From the NCBI RefSeq assembly GCF_027744825.2, contig NC_071334.1, positions 39,037,437 through 39,101,436 on the forward strand: a stretch of DNA of 64,000 nucleotides, read 5' to 3'. Under the pieces are notes generated by a model. That model saw nothing but the letters and a program-made list of their open reading frames with translations. It was not told where the DNA came from and did not search any database. This stretch comes from Synchiropus splendidus (taxonomy: Eukaryota; Chordata; Actinopteri; Syngnathiformes; Callionymidae). Numbering within the stretch: the first letter of the stretch is position 1; each line of letters opens with the position of its first letter. The translations under genes and the position numbers were made by a program. This document shows, piece by piece, positions 50,950 to 63,921 of the stretch.

Positions 50950-53205
50950 ATTTCATGTTCTGAAGCTTCCCTGAAAAGTTATGCAACAATGCACAAAAAC
51001 GCTTTTCAGCCTGAGATAAGGTGGGTTTCGGAACGCCAAACATAAAAGTGTTGATAACTTTCGAAAAACACTTCCGACAGCTTAGATTTGATGTGCACCT
51101 ACTAGAAAGACCCTTTCTGCTATAGTGGGAGGTTAAAATTTCATGTTCTGAAGCTTCCCTGAAAAGTTATGGCACAATGCACAAAAACGCTTTTCAGCCT
51201 GAGATAAGGTGGGTTTCGGAACGCCAAACATAAAAGTGTTGATAACTTTCGAAAAACACTTCAGACAGCTTAGATTTGATGTGCAACTACTAGAAAGACC
51301 CTTTCTGCTATAGTGGGAGGTTAAAATTTCATGTTCTGAAGCTTCCCTGAAAAGTTATGGCACAATGCACAAAAACGCTTTTCAGCCTGAGATAAGGTGG
51401 GTTTCGGAACGCCAAACATAAAAGTGTTGATAACTTTCGAAAAACACTTCAGACAGCTTAGATTTGATGTGCACCTACTAGAAAGGCCCTTTCTGCTATA
51501 GTGGGAGGTTAAAATTTCATGTTCTGAAGCTTCCCTGAAAAGTTATGGCACAATGCGTAAAAACGCTTTTTAGCCTGAGATAAGGTGGGTTTCGGAACGC
51601 CAAACATAAAAGTGTTGATAACTTTCGAAAAACACTTCAGACAGCTTAGATTTGATGTGCAACTACTAGAAAGACCCTTTCTGCTATAGTGGGAGGTTAA
51701 AATTTCATGATCTGAAGCTTTCCTGAAAAGTTATGGCACAATGCACAAAAACGCTTTTCAGCCTGAGATAAGGTGGGTTTCGGAACGCCAAACATACAAG
51801 TGTTGATAACTTTCGAAAAACACTTCAGACAGCTTAGATTTGATGTGCACCTACTAGAAAGGCCCTTTCTGCTATAGTGGGAGGTTAAAATTTCATGTTC
51901 TGAAGCTTCCCTGAAAAGTTATGGCACAATGCGTAAAAACGCTTTTCGGCCTGAGATAAGGTGGGTTTCGGAACGCCAAACATAAAAGTGTTAATAACTT
52001 TCGAAAAACACTTGAGGCAGCTTAGATTTGATGTGCACCTACTAGAAAGACCCTTTCTGCTATAGTGGGAGGTTAAAATTTCATGTTCTGAAGCTTCCCT
52101 GAAAAGTTATGGCACAATGCACAAAAACGCTTTTCAGCCTGAGATAAGGTGGGTTTCGGAACGCCAAACACAAAAGTGTTAATAACTTTTGAAAAACACT
52201 TCAGACAGCTTAGATTTGATGTGCAACTACTAGAAAGACCCTTTCTGCTATAGTGGGAGGCTAAAATTTCATATTCTGAAGCTTCCCTGAAAAGTTATGG
52301 CACAATGCACAAAAACGCTTTTCAGCCTGATATAAGGTGGGTTTCGGAACGCCAAACATAAAAGTGTTAATAACTTTCGAAAAACACTTCAGACAGCTTA
52401 GATTTGATGTGCAACTACTAAAAAGACCCTTTCTGCTATAGTGGGAGGTTAAAATTTCATGTTCTGAAGCTTCCCTGAAAAGTTATGGCACAATGCACAA
52501 AAACGCTTTTCAGCCTGAGATAAGGTGGGTTTCGGAACGCCAAACATAAAAGTGTTGATAACTTTCGAAAAACATTTCAGACAGCTTAGATTTGATGTGC
52601 AACTACTAGAAAGACCCTTTCTGCTATAGTGGGAGGTTAAAATTTCATGTTCTGAAGCTTCCCTGAAAAGTTATGGCACAATGCACAAAAAGGCTTTTCA
52701 GCCTGAGATAAGGTGGGTTTCGGAACGCCAAACATAAAAGTGTTGATAACTTTCGAAAAACACTTCAGACAGCTTAGATTTGATGTGCACCTACTAGAAA
52801 GGCCCTTTCTGCTATAGTGGGAGGTTAAAATTTCATGTTCTGAAGCTTCCCTGAAAAGTTATGGCACAATGCGTAAAAACGCTTTTCAGCCTGAGATGAG
52901 GTGGGTTTCGGAACGCCAAACATAAAAGTGTTAATAACTTTCGAAAAACACTTCAGACAGCTTAGATTTTATGTGCAACTACTAGAAAGACCCTTTCTGC
53001 TATAGTGGGTGGCTAAAATTTCATATTCTGAAGCTTCCCTGAAAAGTTATGGCACAATGCACAAAAACGCTCTTCAGCCTGAGATAAGGTGGGTTTCGGA
53101 ACGCCAAACATAAAAGTGTTAATAACTTTCGAAAAACACTTCAGACAGCTAATATTTGATGTACAACTACTAGAAAGACCCTTTCTGCTATAGGGGGAGG
53201 TTAAA
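50950..53205 (+). repeat. 12-monomer block, first copy: O-E-B-C-K-M-I-A/J-N-B-L-A
   Basis: This block recurs 20 monomers (3,760 bp) downstream at 54710-56777 with one copy fewer. Shared markers are 58t in the C-like copy at 51514, GATC at 8-11 with 21t in the K copy at 51702, 51g in the copy at 52642, and 177g in A at 53018. The copy at 52266 is A-like on the left (8a, 66t) and J-like on the right (156a). Confidence 0.86.
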
Positions 53206-54709
53206 ATTTCATGTTCTGAAGCTTCCCTGAAAAGTTATGGCACAATGCACAAAAACGCTTTTCAGCCTGAGATAAGGTGGGTTTCGGAACGCCAAACATA
53301 AAAGTGTTGATAACTTTCGAAAAACACTTCAGACAGCTTAGATTTGATGTGTACCTACTAGAAAGGCCCTTTCTGCTATAGTGGGAGGTTAAAATTTCAT
53401 GTTCTGAAGCTTCCCTGAAAAGTTATGGCACAATGCGTAAAAACGCTTTTCAGCCTGAGATAAGGTGGGTTTCGGAACGCCAAACATAAAAGTGTTAATA
53501 ACTATCGAAAAACACTTCAGACAGCTAAGATTTTATGTGCAACTACTAGAAAGACCCTTTATGCTATAGTGGGAGGTTAAAATTTCATGTTCTGAAGCTT
53601 CCCTGAAAAGTTATGGCACAATGCACAAAAACGCTTTTCAGCCTGAGATAAGGTGGGTTTCGGAACGCCAAACATAAAAGTTTTAATAACTTTCGAAAAA
53701 CACTTCAGATAGCTTAGATTTGATGTGCACCTACTAGAAAGACCCTTTCTGCTATAGTGGGAGGTTAAAATTTCATGTTCTGAAGCTTCCCTGAAAAGTT
53801 ATGCCACAATGCACAAAAACGCTTTTCAGCCTGAGATAAGGTGGGTTTCGGAACGCCAAACATAAAAGTGTTGATAACTTTCGAAAAACACTTCCGACAG
53901 CTTAGATTTGATGTGCACCTACTAGAAAGACCCTTTCTGCTATAGTGGGAGGTTAAAATTTCATGTTCTGAAGCTTCCCTGAAAAGTTATGGCACAATGC
54001 ACAAAAACGCTTTTCAGCCTGAGATAAGGTGGGTTTCGGAACGCCAAACATAAAAGTGTTGATAACTTTCGAAAAACACTTCAGACAGCTTAGATTTGAT
54101 GTGCAACTACTAGAAACACCCTTTCTGCTATAGTGGGAGGTTAAAATTTCATGTTCTGAAGCTTCCCTGAAAAGTTATGGCACAATGCACAAAAACGCTT
54201 TTCAGCCTGAGATAAGGTGGGTTTCGGAACGCCAAACATAAAAGTGTTGATAACTTTCGAAAAACACTTCAGACAGCTTAGATTTGATGTGTACCTACTA
54301 GAAAGGCCCTTTCTGCTATAGTGGGAGGTTAAAATTTCATGTTCTGAAGCTTCCCTGAAAAGTTATGGCACAATGCGTAAAAACGCTTTTCAGCCTGAGA
54401 TAAGGTGGGTTTCGGAACGCCAAACATAAAAGTGTTAATAACTTTCGAAAAACACTTCATACAGCTAAGATTTTATGTGCAACTACTAGAAAGACCCTTT
54501 ATGCTATAGTGGGAGGTTAAAATTTCATGTTCTGAAGCTTCCCTGAAAAGTTATGGCACAATGCACAAAAACGCTTTTCAGCCTGAGATAAGGTGGGTTT
54601 CGGAACGCCAAACATAAAAGTTTTAATAACTTTCGAAAAACACTTCAGACAGCTTAGATTTGATGTGCACCTACTAGAAAGACCCTTTCTGCTATAGTGG
54701 GAGGTTAAA
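53206..54709 (+). repeat. Tandem five-monomer duplication F-G-H-O-E (940 bp)
   Basis: F-G-H-O-E starts at 53206 and again at 54146; the second O-E pair (54710-55085) also starts the second copy of the flanking block. Both H copies have 101t, and both O copies have 35c and 126c. The second G copy (54334) lost 111a and has a private 127t. The second O copy has a private change near 115. Confidence 0.87.
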
Positions 54710-56777
54710 ATTTCATGTTCTGAAGCTTCCCTGAAAAGTTATGCCACAATGCACAAAAACGCTTTTCAGCCTGAGATAAGGTGGGTTTCGGAACGCCAAA
54801 CATAAAAGTGTTGATAACTTTCGTAAAACACTTCCGACAGCTTAGATTTGATGTGCACCTACTAGAAAGACCCTTTCTGCTATAGTGGGAGGTTAAAATT
54901 TCATGTTCTGAAGCTTCCCTGAAAAGTTATGGCACAATGCACAAAAACGCTTTTCAGCCTGAGATAAGGTGGGTTTCGGAACGCCAAACATAAAAGTGTT
55001 GATAACTTTCGAAAAACACTTCAGACAGCTTAGATTTGATGTGCAACTACTAGAAAGACCCTTTCTGCTATAGTGGGAGGTTAAAATTTCATGTTCTGAA
55101 GCTTCCCTGAAAAGTTATGGCACAATGCACAAAAACGCTTTTCAGCCTGAGATAAGGTGGGTTTCGGAACGCCAAACATAAAAGTGTTGATAACTTTCGA
55201 AAAACACTTCAGACAGCTTAGATTTGATGTGCACCTACTAGAAAGGCCCTTTCTGCTATAGTGGGAGGTTAAAATTTCATGTTCTGAAGCTTCCCTGAAA
55301 AGTTATGGCACAATGCGTAAAAACGCTTTTTAGCCTGAGATAAGGTGGGTTTCGGAACGCCAAACATAAAAGTGTTGATAACTTTCGAAAAACACTTCAG
55401 ACAGCTTAGATTTGATGTGCAACTACTAGAAAGACCCTTTCTGCTATAGTGGGAGGTTAAAATTTTATGATCTGAAGCTTTCCTGAAAAGTTATGGCACA
55501 ATGCACAAAAACGCTCTTCAGCCTGAGATAAGGTGGGTTTCGGAACGCCAAACATACAAGTGTTGATAACTTTCGAAAAACACTTCAGACAGCTTAGATT
55601 TGATGTGCACCTACTAGAAAGGCCCTTTCTGCTATAGTGGGAGGTTAAAATTTCATGTTCTGAAGCTTCCCTGAAAAGTTATGGCACAATGCGTAAAAAC
55701 GCTTTTCGGCCTGAGATAAGGTGGGTTTCGGAACGCCAAACATAAAAGTGTTAATAACTTTCGAAAAACACTTGAGGCAGCTTAGATTTGATGTGCACCT
55801 ACTAGAAAGACCCTTTCTGCTATAGTGGGAGGTTAAAATTTCATGTTCTGAAGCTTCCCTGAAAAGTTATGGCACAATGCACAAAAACGCTTTTCAGCCT
55901 GAGATAAGGTGGGTTTCGGAACGCCAAACACAAAAGTGTTAATAACTTTCGAAAAACACTTCAGACAGCTTAGATTTGATGTGCAACTACTAGAAAGACC
56001 CTTTCTGCTATAGTGGGAGGCTAAAATTTCATATTCTGAAGCTTCCCTGAAAAGTTATGGCACAATGCACAAAAACGCTTTTCAGCCTGAGATAAGGTGG
56101 GTTTCGGAACGCCTAACATAAAAGTGTTGATAACTTTCGAAAAACATTTCAGACAGCTTAGATTTGATGTGCAACTACTAGAAAGACCCTTTCTGCTATA
56201 GTGGGAGGTTAAAATTTCATGTTCTGAAGCTTCCCTGAAAAGTTATGGCACAATGCACAAAAAGGCTTTTCAGCCTGAGATAAGGTGGGTTTCGGAACGC
56301 CAAACATACAAGTGTTGATAACTTTCGAAAAACACTTCAGACAGCTTAGATTTGATGTGCACCTACTAGAAAGGCCCTTTCTGCTATAGTGGGAGGTTAA
56401 AATTTCATGTTCTGAAGCTTCCCTGAAAAGTTATGGCACAATGCGTAAAAACGCTTTTCAGCCTGAGATAAGGTGGGTTTCGGAACGCCAAACATAAAAG
56501 TGTTAATAACTTTCGAAAAACACTTCAGACAGCTTAGATTTTATGTGCAACTACTAGAAAGACCCTTTCTGCTATAGTGGGAGGCTAAAATTTCATATTC
56601 TGAAGCTTCCCTGAAAAGTTATGGCACAATGCACAAAAACGCTTTTCAGCCTGAGATAAGGTGGGTTTCGGAACGCCAAACATAAAAGTGTTAATAACTT
56701 TCGAAAAACACTTCAGACAGCTAATATTTGATGTACAACTACTAGAAAGACCCTTTCTGCTATAGGGGGAGGTTAAA
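54710..56777 (+). repeat. 11-monomer block, second copy
   Basis: Order: O, E, B, C-like with 58t, K, M, I, A/N hybrid, K, L, A. Relative to 50950-53205, the A/J hybrid and N copies are replaced by one copy (56026), A-like on the left (8a) and N-like on the right (104g, 122t), so exactly one monomer is missing. The copy at 56214 carries both 51g and 96c, where its counterpart at 52642 has only 51g. Confidence 0.86.
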
Positions 56778-59700
56778 ATTTCATGTTCTGAAGCTTCCCT
56801 GAAAAGTTATGGCACAATGCACAAAAACGCTTTTCAGCCTGAGATAAGGTGGGTTTCGGAACGCCAAACATAAAAGTGTTGCTAACTTTCGAAAAACACT
56901 TCAGACAGCTTAGATTTGATGTGCACCTACTAGAAAGGCCCTTTCTGCTATAGTGGGAGGTTAAAATTTCATGTTCTGAAGCTTCCCTGAAAAGTTATGG
57001 CACAATGCGTAAAAACGCTTTTCAGTCTGAGATAAGGTGGGTTTCGGAACGCCAAACATAAAAGTGTTGCTAACTTTCGAAAAACACTTCAGACAGCTTA
57101 GATTTGATGTGCACCTACTAGAAAGGCCCTTTCTGCTATAGTGGGAGGTTAAAATTTCATGTTCTGAAGCTTCCCTGAAAAGTTATGGCACAATGCGTAA
57201 AAACGCTTTTCAGCCTGAGATAAGGTGGGTTTCGGAACGCCAAACATAAAAGTGTTAATAACTTTCGAAAAACACTTCAGACAGCTTAGATTTGATGTGC
57301 ACCTACTAGAAAGACCCTTTCTGCTATAGTGGGAGGTTAAAATTTCATGTTCTGAAGCTTCCCTGAAAAGTTATGGCACAATGCACAAAAACGCTTTTCA
57401 GCCTGAGATAAGGTGGGTTTCGGAACGCCAAACATAAAAGTGTTGATAACTTTCAAAAAACACTTCAGACAGCTTACATTTGATGTGCAACTACTAGAAA
57501 TACCCTTTCTGCTATAGTGGGAGGTTAAAATTTCATGTTCTGAAGCTTCCCTGAAATGTTATGGCACAATGCACAAAAACGCTTTTCAGCCTGAGATAAG
57601 GTGGGTTTCGGAACGCCAAACATAAAAGTGTTGATAACTTTCGAAAAACACTTCAGACAGCTTAGATTTGATGTGCAACTACTAGAAAGACCCTTTCTGC
57701 TATAGTGGGAGGCTAAAATTTCATATTCTGAAGCTTCCCTGAAAAGTTATGGCACAATGCACAAAAACGCTTTTCAGCCTGATATAAGGTGGGTTTCGGA
57801 ACGCCAAACATAAAAGTGTTAATAACTTTCGAAAAACACTTCAGACAGCTAATATTTGATGTACAACTACTAGAAAGACCCTTTCTGCTATAGTGGGAGG
57901 TTAAAATTTCATGTTCTGAAGCTTCCCTGAAAAGTTATGGCACAATGCACAAAAACGCTTTTCAGCCTGAGATAAGGTGGGTTTCGGAACGCCAAACATA
58001 AAAGTGTTAATAACTTTCGAAAAACACTTCAGACAGCTAATATTTGATGTACAACTACTAGAAAGACCCTTTCTGCTATAGTGGGAGGTTAAAATTTCAT
58101 GTTCTGAAGCTTCCCTGAAAAGTTATGGCACAATGCACAAAAACGCTTTTCAGCCTGAGATAAGGTGGGTTTCGGAACGCCAAACATAAAAGTGTTGATA
58201 ACTTTCAAAAAACACTTCAGACAGCTTACATTTGATGTGCAACTACTAGAAATACCCTTTCTGCTATAGTGGGAGGTTAAAATTTCATGTTCTGAAGCTT
58301 CCCTGAAATGTTATGGCACAATGCACAAAAACGCTTTTCAGCCTGAGATAAGGTGGGTTTCGGAACGCCAAACATAAAAGTGTTGATAACTTTCGAAAAA
58401 CACTTCAGACAGCTTAGATTTGATGTGCAACTACTAGAAAGACCCTTTTTGCTATAGTGGGAGGCTAAAATTTCATATTCTGAAGCTTCCCTGAAAAGTT
58501 ATGGCACAATGCACAAAAACGCTTTTCAGCCTGATATAAGGTGGGTTTCGGAACGCCAAACATAAAAGTGTTAATAACTTTCGAAAAACACTTCAGACAG
58601 CTAATATTTGATGTACAACTACTAGAAAGACCCTTTCTGCTATAGTGGGAGGTTAAAATTTCATGTTCTGAAGCTTCCCTGAAAAGTTATGGCACAATGC
58701 ACAAAAACGCTTTTCAGCCTGAGATAAGGTGGGTTTCGGAACGCCAAACATAAAAGTGTTGATAACTTTCAAAAAACACTTCAGACAGCTTAGATTTGAT
58801 GTGCAACTACTAAAAAGACCCTTTCTGCTATAGTGGGAGGTTAAAATTTCATGTTCTGAAGCTTCCCTGAAAAGTTATGGCACAATGCACAAAAACGCTT
58901 TTCAGCCTGAGATAAGGTGGGTTTCGGAACGCCAAACATAAAAGTGTTGATAACTTTCGAAAAACATTTCAGACAGCTTAGATTTGATGTGCAACTACTA
59001 GAAAGACCCTTTCTGCTATAGTGGGAGGTTAAAATTTCATGTTCTGAAGCTTCCCTGAAAAGTTATGGCACAATGCACAAAAAGGCTTTTCAGCCTGAGA
59101 TAAGGTGGGTTTCGGAACGCCAAACATACAAGTGTTGATAACTTTCGAAAAACACTTCAGACAGCTTAGATTTGATGTGCACCTACTAGAAAGGCCCTTT
59201 CTGCTATAGTGGGAGGTTAAAATTTCATGTTCTGAAGCTTCCCTGAAAAGTTATGGCACAATGCGTAAAAACGCTTTTCAGCCTGAGATAAGGTGGGTTT
59301 CGGAACGCCAAACATAAAAGTGTTAATAACTTTCGAAAAACACTTCAGACAGCTAATATTTGATGTACAACTACTAGAAAGACCCTTTCTGCTATAGGGG
59401 GAGGTTAAAATTTCATGTTCTGAAGCTTCCCTGAAAAGTTATGGCACAATGCACAAAAACGCTTTTCAGCCTGAGATAAGGTGGGTTTCGGAACGCCAAA
59501 CATAAAAGTGTTGCTAACTTTCGAAAAACACTTCAGACAGCTTAGATTTGATGTGCACCTACTAGAAAGGCCCTTTCTGCTATAGTGGGAGGTTAAAATT
59601 TCATGTTCTGAAGCTTCCCTGAAAAGTTATGGCACAATGCGTAAAAACGCTTTTCAGCCTGAGATAAGGTGGGTTTCGGAACGCCAAACATAAAAGTGTT

Positions 59701-59973
59701 AATAACTTTCGAAAAACACTTCAGACAGCTTAGATTTGATGTGCAACTACTAGAAAGACCCTTTCTGCTATAGTGGGAGGTTAAAATTTCATGTTCTGAA
59801 GCTTCCCTGAAAAGTTATGGCACAATGCACAAAAACGCTTTTCAGCCTGAGATAAGGTGGGTTTCGGAACGCCAAACATAAAAGTGTTAATAACTTTCGA
59901 AAAACACTTCAGACAGCTTAGATTTGATGTGCACCTACTAGAAAGACCCTTTCTGCTATAGTGGGAGGTTAAA
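56778..59973 (+). repeat. Segment with four-monomer repeat Q-E-A-(A' or J)
   Basis: After B and two related copies with 105c, Q-E-A-A' (57342-58093) is followed by Q-E-A-J (58094-58845), a 752-bp tandem step. The Q copies share 136c and 160t, the E copies 28t and 184c, and the A copies 66t. N, K, an X-like copy (59222), B, C and H follow. The changes 105c and 177g recur at 59222-59597, tying this end of the segment back to 56590-57153. Confidence 0.84.
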
Positions 59974-62900
59974 ATTTCATGTTCTGAAGCTTCCCTGAAA
60001 AGTTATGGCACAATGCACAAAAACGCTTTTCAGCCTGAGATAAGGTGGGTTTCGGAACGCCAAACATAAAAGTGTTGATAACTTTCAAAAAACACTTCAG
60101 ACAGCTTACATTTGATGTGCAACTACTAGAAATACCCTTTCTGCTATAGTGGGAGGTTAAAATTTCATGTTCTGAAGCTTCCCTGAAATGTTATGGCACA
60201 ATGCACAAAAACGCTTTTCAGCCTGAGATAAGGTGGGTTTCGGAACGCCAAACATAAAAGTGTTGATAACTTTCGAAAAACACTTCAGACAGCTTAGATT
60301 TGATGTGTACCTAGTAGAAAGGCCCTTTCTGCTATAGTGGGAGATTAAAATTTCATGTTCTGAAGCTTCCCTGAAAAGTTATGGCACAATGCGTAAAAAC
60401 GCTTTTCAGCCTGAGATAAGGTGGGTTTCGGAACGCCAAACATAAAAGTGCTAATAACTATCGAAAAACACTTCAGACAGCTTAGATTTGATGTACAACT
60501 ACTAGAAAGACCCTTTCTGCTATAGTGGGAGGTTAAAATTTCATGTTCTGAAGCTTCCCTGAAAAGTTATGCCACAATGCACAAAAACGCTTTTCAGCCT
60601 GAGATAAGGTGGGTTTCGGAACGCCAAACATAAAAGTGTTGATAACTTTCGAAAAACACTTCCGACAGCTTAGATTTGATGTGCAACTACTAGAAAGACC
60701 CTTTCTGCTATAGTGGGAGGTTAAAATTTCATGTTCTGAAGCTTCCCTGAAAAGTTATGGCACAATGCACAAAAACGCTTTTCAGCCTGAGATAAGGTGG
60801 GTTTCGGAACGCCAAACATAAAAGTGTTAATAACTTTCGAAAAACACTTCAGACAGCTTAGATTTGATGTGCACCTACTAGAAAGGCCCTTTCTGCTATA
60901 GTGGGAGGTTAAAATTTCATGTTCTGAATCCTCCCTGAAAAGTTATGGCACAATGCGTAAAAACGCTTTTCAGCCTGAGATAAGGTGGGTTTCGGAACGC
61001 CAAACATAAAAGTGTTAATAACTTTCGAAAAACACTTCAGACAGCTTAGATTTGATGTGCAACTACTAGAAAGACCCTTTCTGCTATAGTGGGAGGTTAA
61101 AATTTCATGTTCTGAAGCTTCCCTGAAAAGTTATGGCACAATGCACAAAAACGCTTTTCAGCCTGAGATAAGGTGGGTTTCGGAACGCCAAACATAAAAG
61201 TGTTGATAACTTTCGAAAAACACTTCAGACAGCTTAGATTTGATGTGCACCTACTAGAAAGGCCCTTTCTGCTATAGTGGGAGGTTAAAATTTAATGTTC
61301 TGAAGCTTCCCTGAAAAGTTATGGCACAATGCGTAAAAACGCTTTTCAGCCTGAGATAAGGTGGGTTTCGGAACGCCAAACATAAAAGTGTTAATAACTT
61401 TCGAAAAACACTTCAGACAGCTTAGATTTGATGTGCAACTACTATAAAGACCCTTTCTGCTATAGTGGGAGGTTAAAATTTCATGTTCTGAAGCTTCCCT
61501 GAAAAGTTATGGCACAATGCACAAAAACGCTTTTCAGCCTGAGATAAGGTGGGTTTCGGAACGCCAAACTTAAAAGTGTTGATAACTTTCGAAAAACACT
61601 TCAGACAGCTTAGATTAGATGTGCAACTACTAGAAAGACCCTTTCTGCTATAGTGGGAGGTTAAAATTTCATGTTCTGAAGCTTCCCTGAAAAGTTATGG
61701 CACAATGCGTAAAAACGCTTTTCAGCCTGAGATAAGGTGGGTTTCGGAAAGTCAAACATAAAAGTGTTAATGACTATGGAAAAACACTTCAGACAGCTAA
61801 GATTTTATGTGCAACTACTAGAAAGACCCTTTCTGCTATAGTGGGAGGTTAAAATTTCATGTTCTGAAGCTTCCCTGAAAAGTTATGGCACAATGCACAA
61901 AAACGCTTTACAGCCTGAGATAAGGTGGGTTTCGGAACGCCAAACATAAAAGTGTTAATAACTTTCGAAAAACACTTCAGACAGCTAATATTTGATGTAC
62001 AACTACTAGAAAGACCCTTTCTGCTATAGTGGGAGGTTAAAATTTCATGTTCTGAAGCTTCCCTGAAAAGTTATGGCACAATGCACAAAAACGCTTTTCA
62101 GCCTGAGATAAGGTGGGTTTCGGAACGCCAAACATAAAAGTGTTGATTACTTTCGAAAAACACTTCAGACAGCTTAGATTTGATGTGTACCTACTAGAAA
62201 GGCCCTTTCTGCTATAGTGGGACGTTAAAATTTCATGTTCTGAAGCTTCCCTGAAAAGTTATGGCACAATGCGTAAAAACGCTTTTCAGCCTGAGATAAG
62301 GTGGGTTTCGGAACGCCAAACATAAAAGTGTTAATAACTATCGAAAAACACTTCAGACAGCTTAGATTTTATGTGCAACTACTAGAAAGACCCTTTATGC
62401 TATAGTGGGAGGTTAAAATTTCATGTTCTGAAGCTTCCCTGAAAAGTTGTGGCACAATGCACAAAAACGCTTTTCAGCCTGAGATAAGGTGGGTTTCGGA
62501 ACGCCAAACATAAAAGTGTTAATAACTTTCGAAAAACACTTCAGACAGCTTACATTTGATGTGCAACTACTAGAAATACCCTTTCTGCTATAGTGGGAGG
62601 TTAAAATTTCATGTTCTGAAGCTTCCCTGAAATGTTATGGCACAATGCACAAAAACGCTTTTCAGCCTGAGATAAGGTGGGTTTCGGAACGCCAAACATA
62701 AAAGTGTTGATAACTTTCGAAAAACACTTCAGACAGCTTAGATTTGATGTGTACCTACTAGAAAGGCCCTTTCTGCTATAGTGGGAGATTAAAATTTCAT
62801 GTTCTGAAGCTTCCCTGAAAAGTTATGGCACAATGCGTAAAAACGCTTTTCAGCCTGAGATAAGGTGGGTTTCGGAACGCCAAACATAAAAGTGCTAATA

Positions 62901-63921
62901 ACTATCGAAAAACACTTCAGACAGCTTAGATTTGATGTGCACCTACTAGAAAGACCCTTTCTGCTATAGTGGGAGGTTAAAATTTCATGTTCTGAAGCTT
63001 CCCTGAAAAGTTATGCCACAATGCACAAAAACGCTTTTCAGCCTGAGATAAGGTGGGTTTCGGAACGCCAAACATAAAAGTGTTGATAACTTTCGAAAAA
63101 CACTTCCGACAGCTTAGATTTGATGTGCACCTACTAGAAAGACCCTTTCTGCTATAGTGGGAGGTTAAAATTTCATGTTCTGAAGCTTCCCTGAAAAGTT
63201 ATGGCACAATGCACAAAAACGCTTTTCAGCCTGAGATAAGGTGGGTTTCGGAACGCCAAACATAAAAGTGTTGATAACTTTCGAAAAACACTTCAGACAG
63301 CTTAGATTTGATGTGCACCTACTAGAAAGGCCCTTTCTGCTATAGTGGGAGGTTAAAATTTCATGTTCTGAAGCTTCCCTGAAAAGTTATGGCACAATGC
63401 GTAAAAACGCTTTTCAGCCTGAGATAAGGTGGGTTTCGGAACGTCAAACATAAAAGTGTTAATGACTATCGAAAAACACTTCAGACAGCTAAGATTTTAT
63501 GTGCAACTACTAGAAAGACCCTTTCTGCTATAGTGGGAGGTTAAAATTTCATGTTCTGAAGCTTCCCTGAAAAGTTATGGCACAATGCACAAAAACGCTT
63601 TTCAGCCTGAGATAAGGTGGGTTTCGGAACGCCAAACATAAAAGTGTTAATAACTTTCGAAAAACACTTCAGACAGCTAATATTTGATGTACAACTACTA
63701 GAAAGACCCTTTCTGCTATAGTGGGAGGTTAAAATTTCATGTTCTGAAGCTTCCCTGAAAAGTTATGGCACAATGCACAAAAACGCTTTTCAGCCTGAGA
63801 TAAGGTGGGTTTCGGAACGCCAAACATAAAAGTGTTGATAACTTTCGAAAAACACTTCAGACAGCTTAGATTTGATGTGCAACTACTAGAAAGACCCTTT
63901 CTGCTATAGTGGGAGGTTAAA
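59974..63921 (+). repeat. Array segment resembling the 15.8-20 kb region
   Basis: Order: Q, F, R, O, H/B-like, C, B, C, P, D, A', F, G, Q, F, R, O, B, D, A', E. The Q-F-R-O cassette (59974 and 62418) and the following C-B-C-P-D-A' run match 15794-17861 in type order about 44.2 kb (235 monomers) away, with private changes in several copies. An E copy expected between A' (61854) and F (62042) is missing. In the last six copies, R-O-B is joined directly to D, skipping the C-B-C-P run. Confidence 0.82.
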
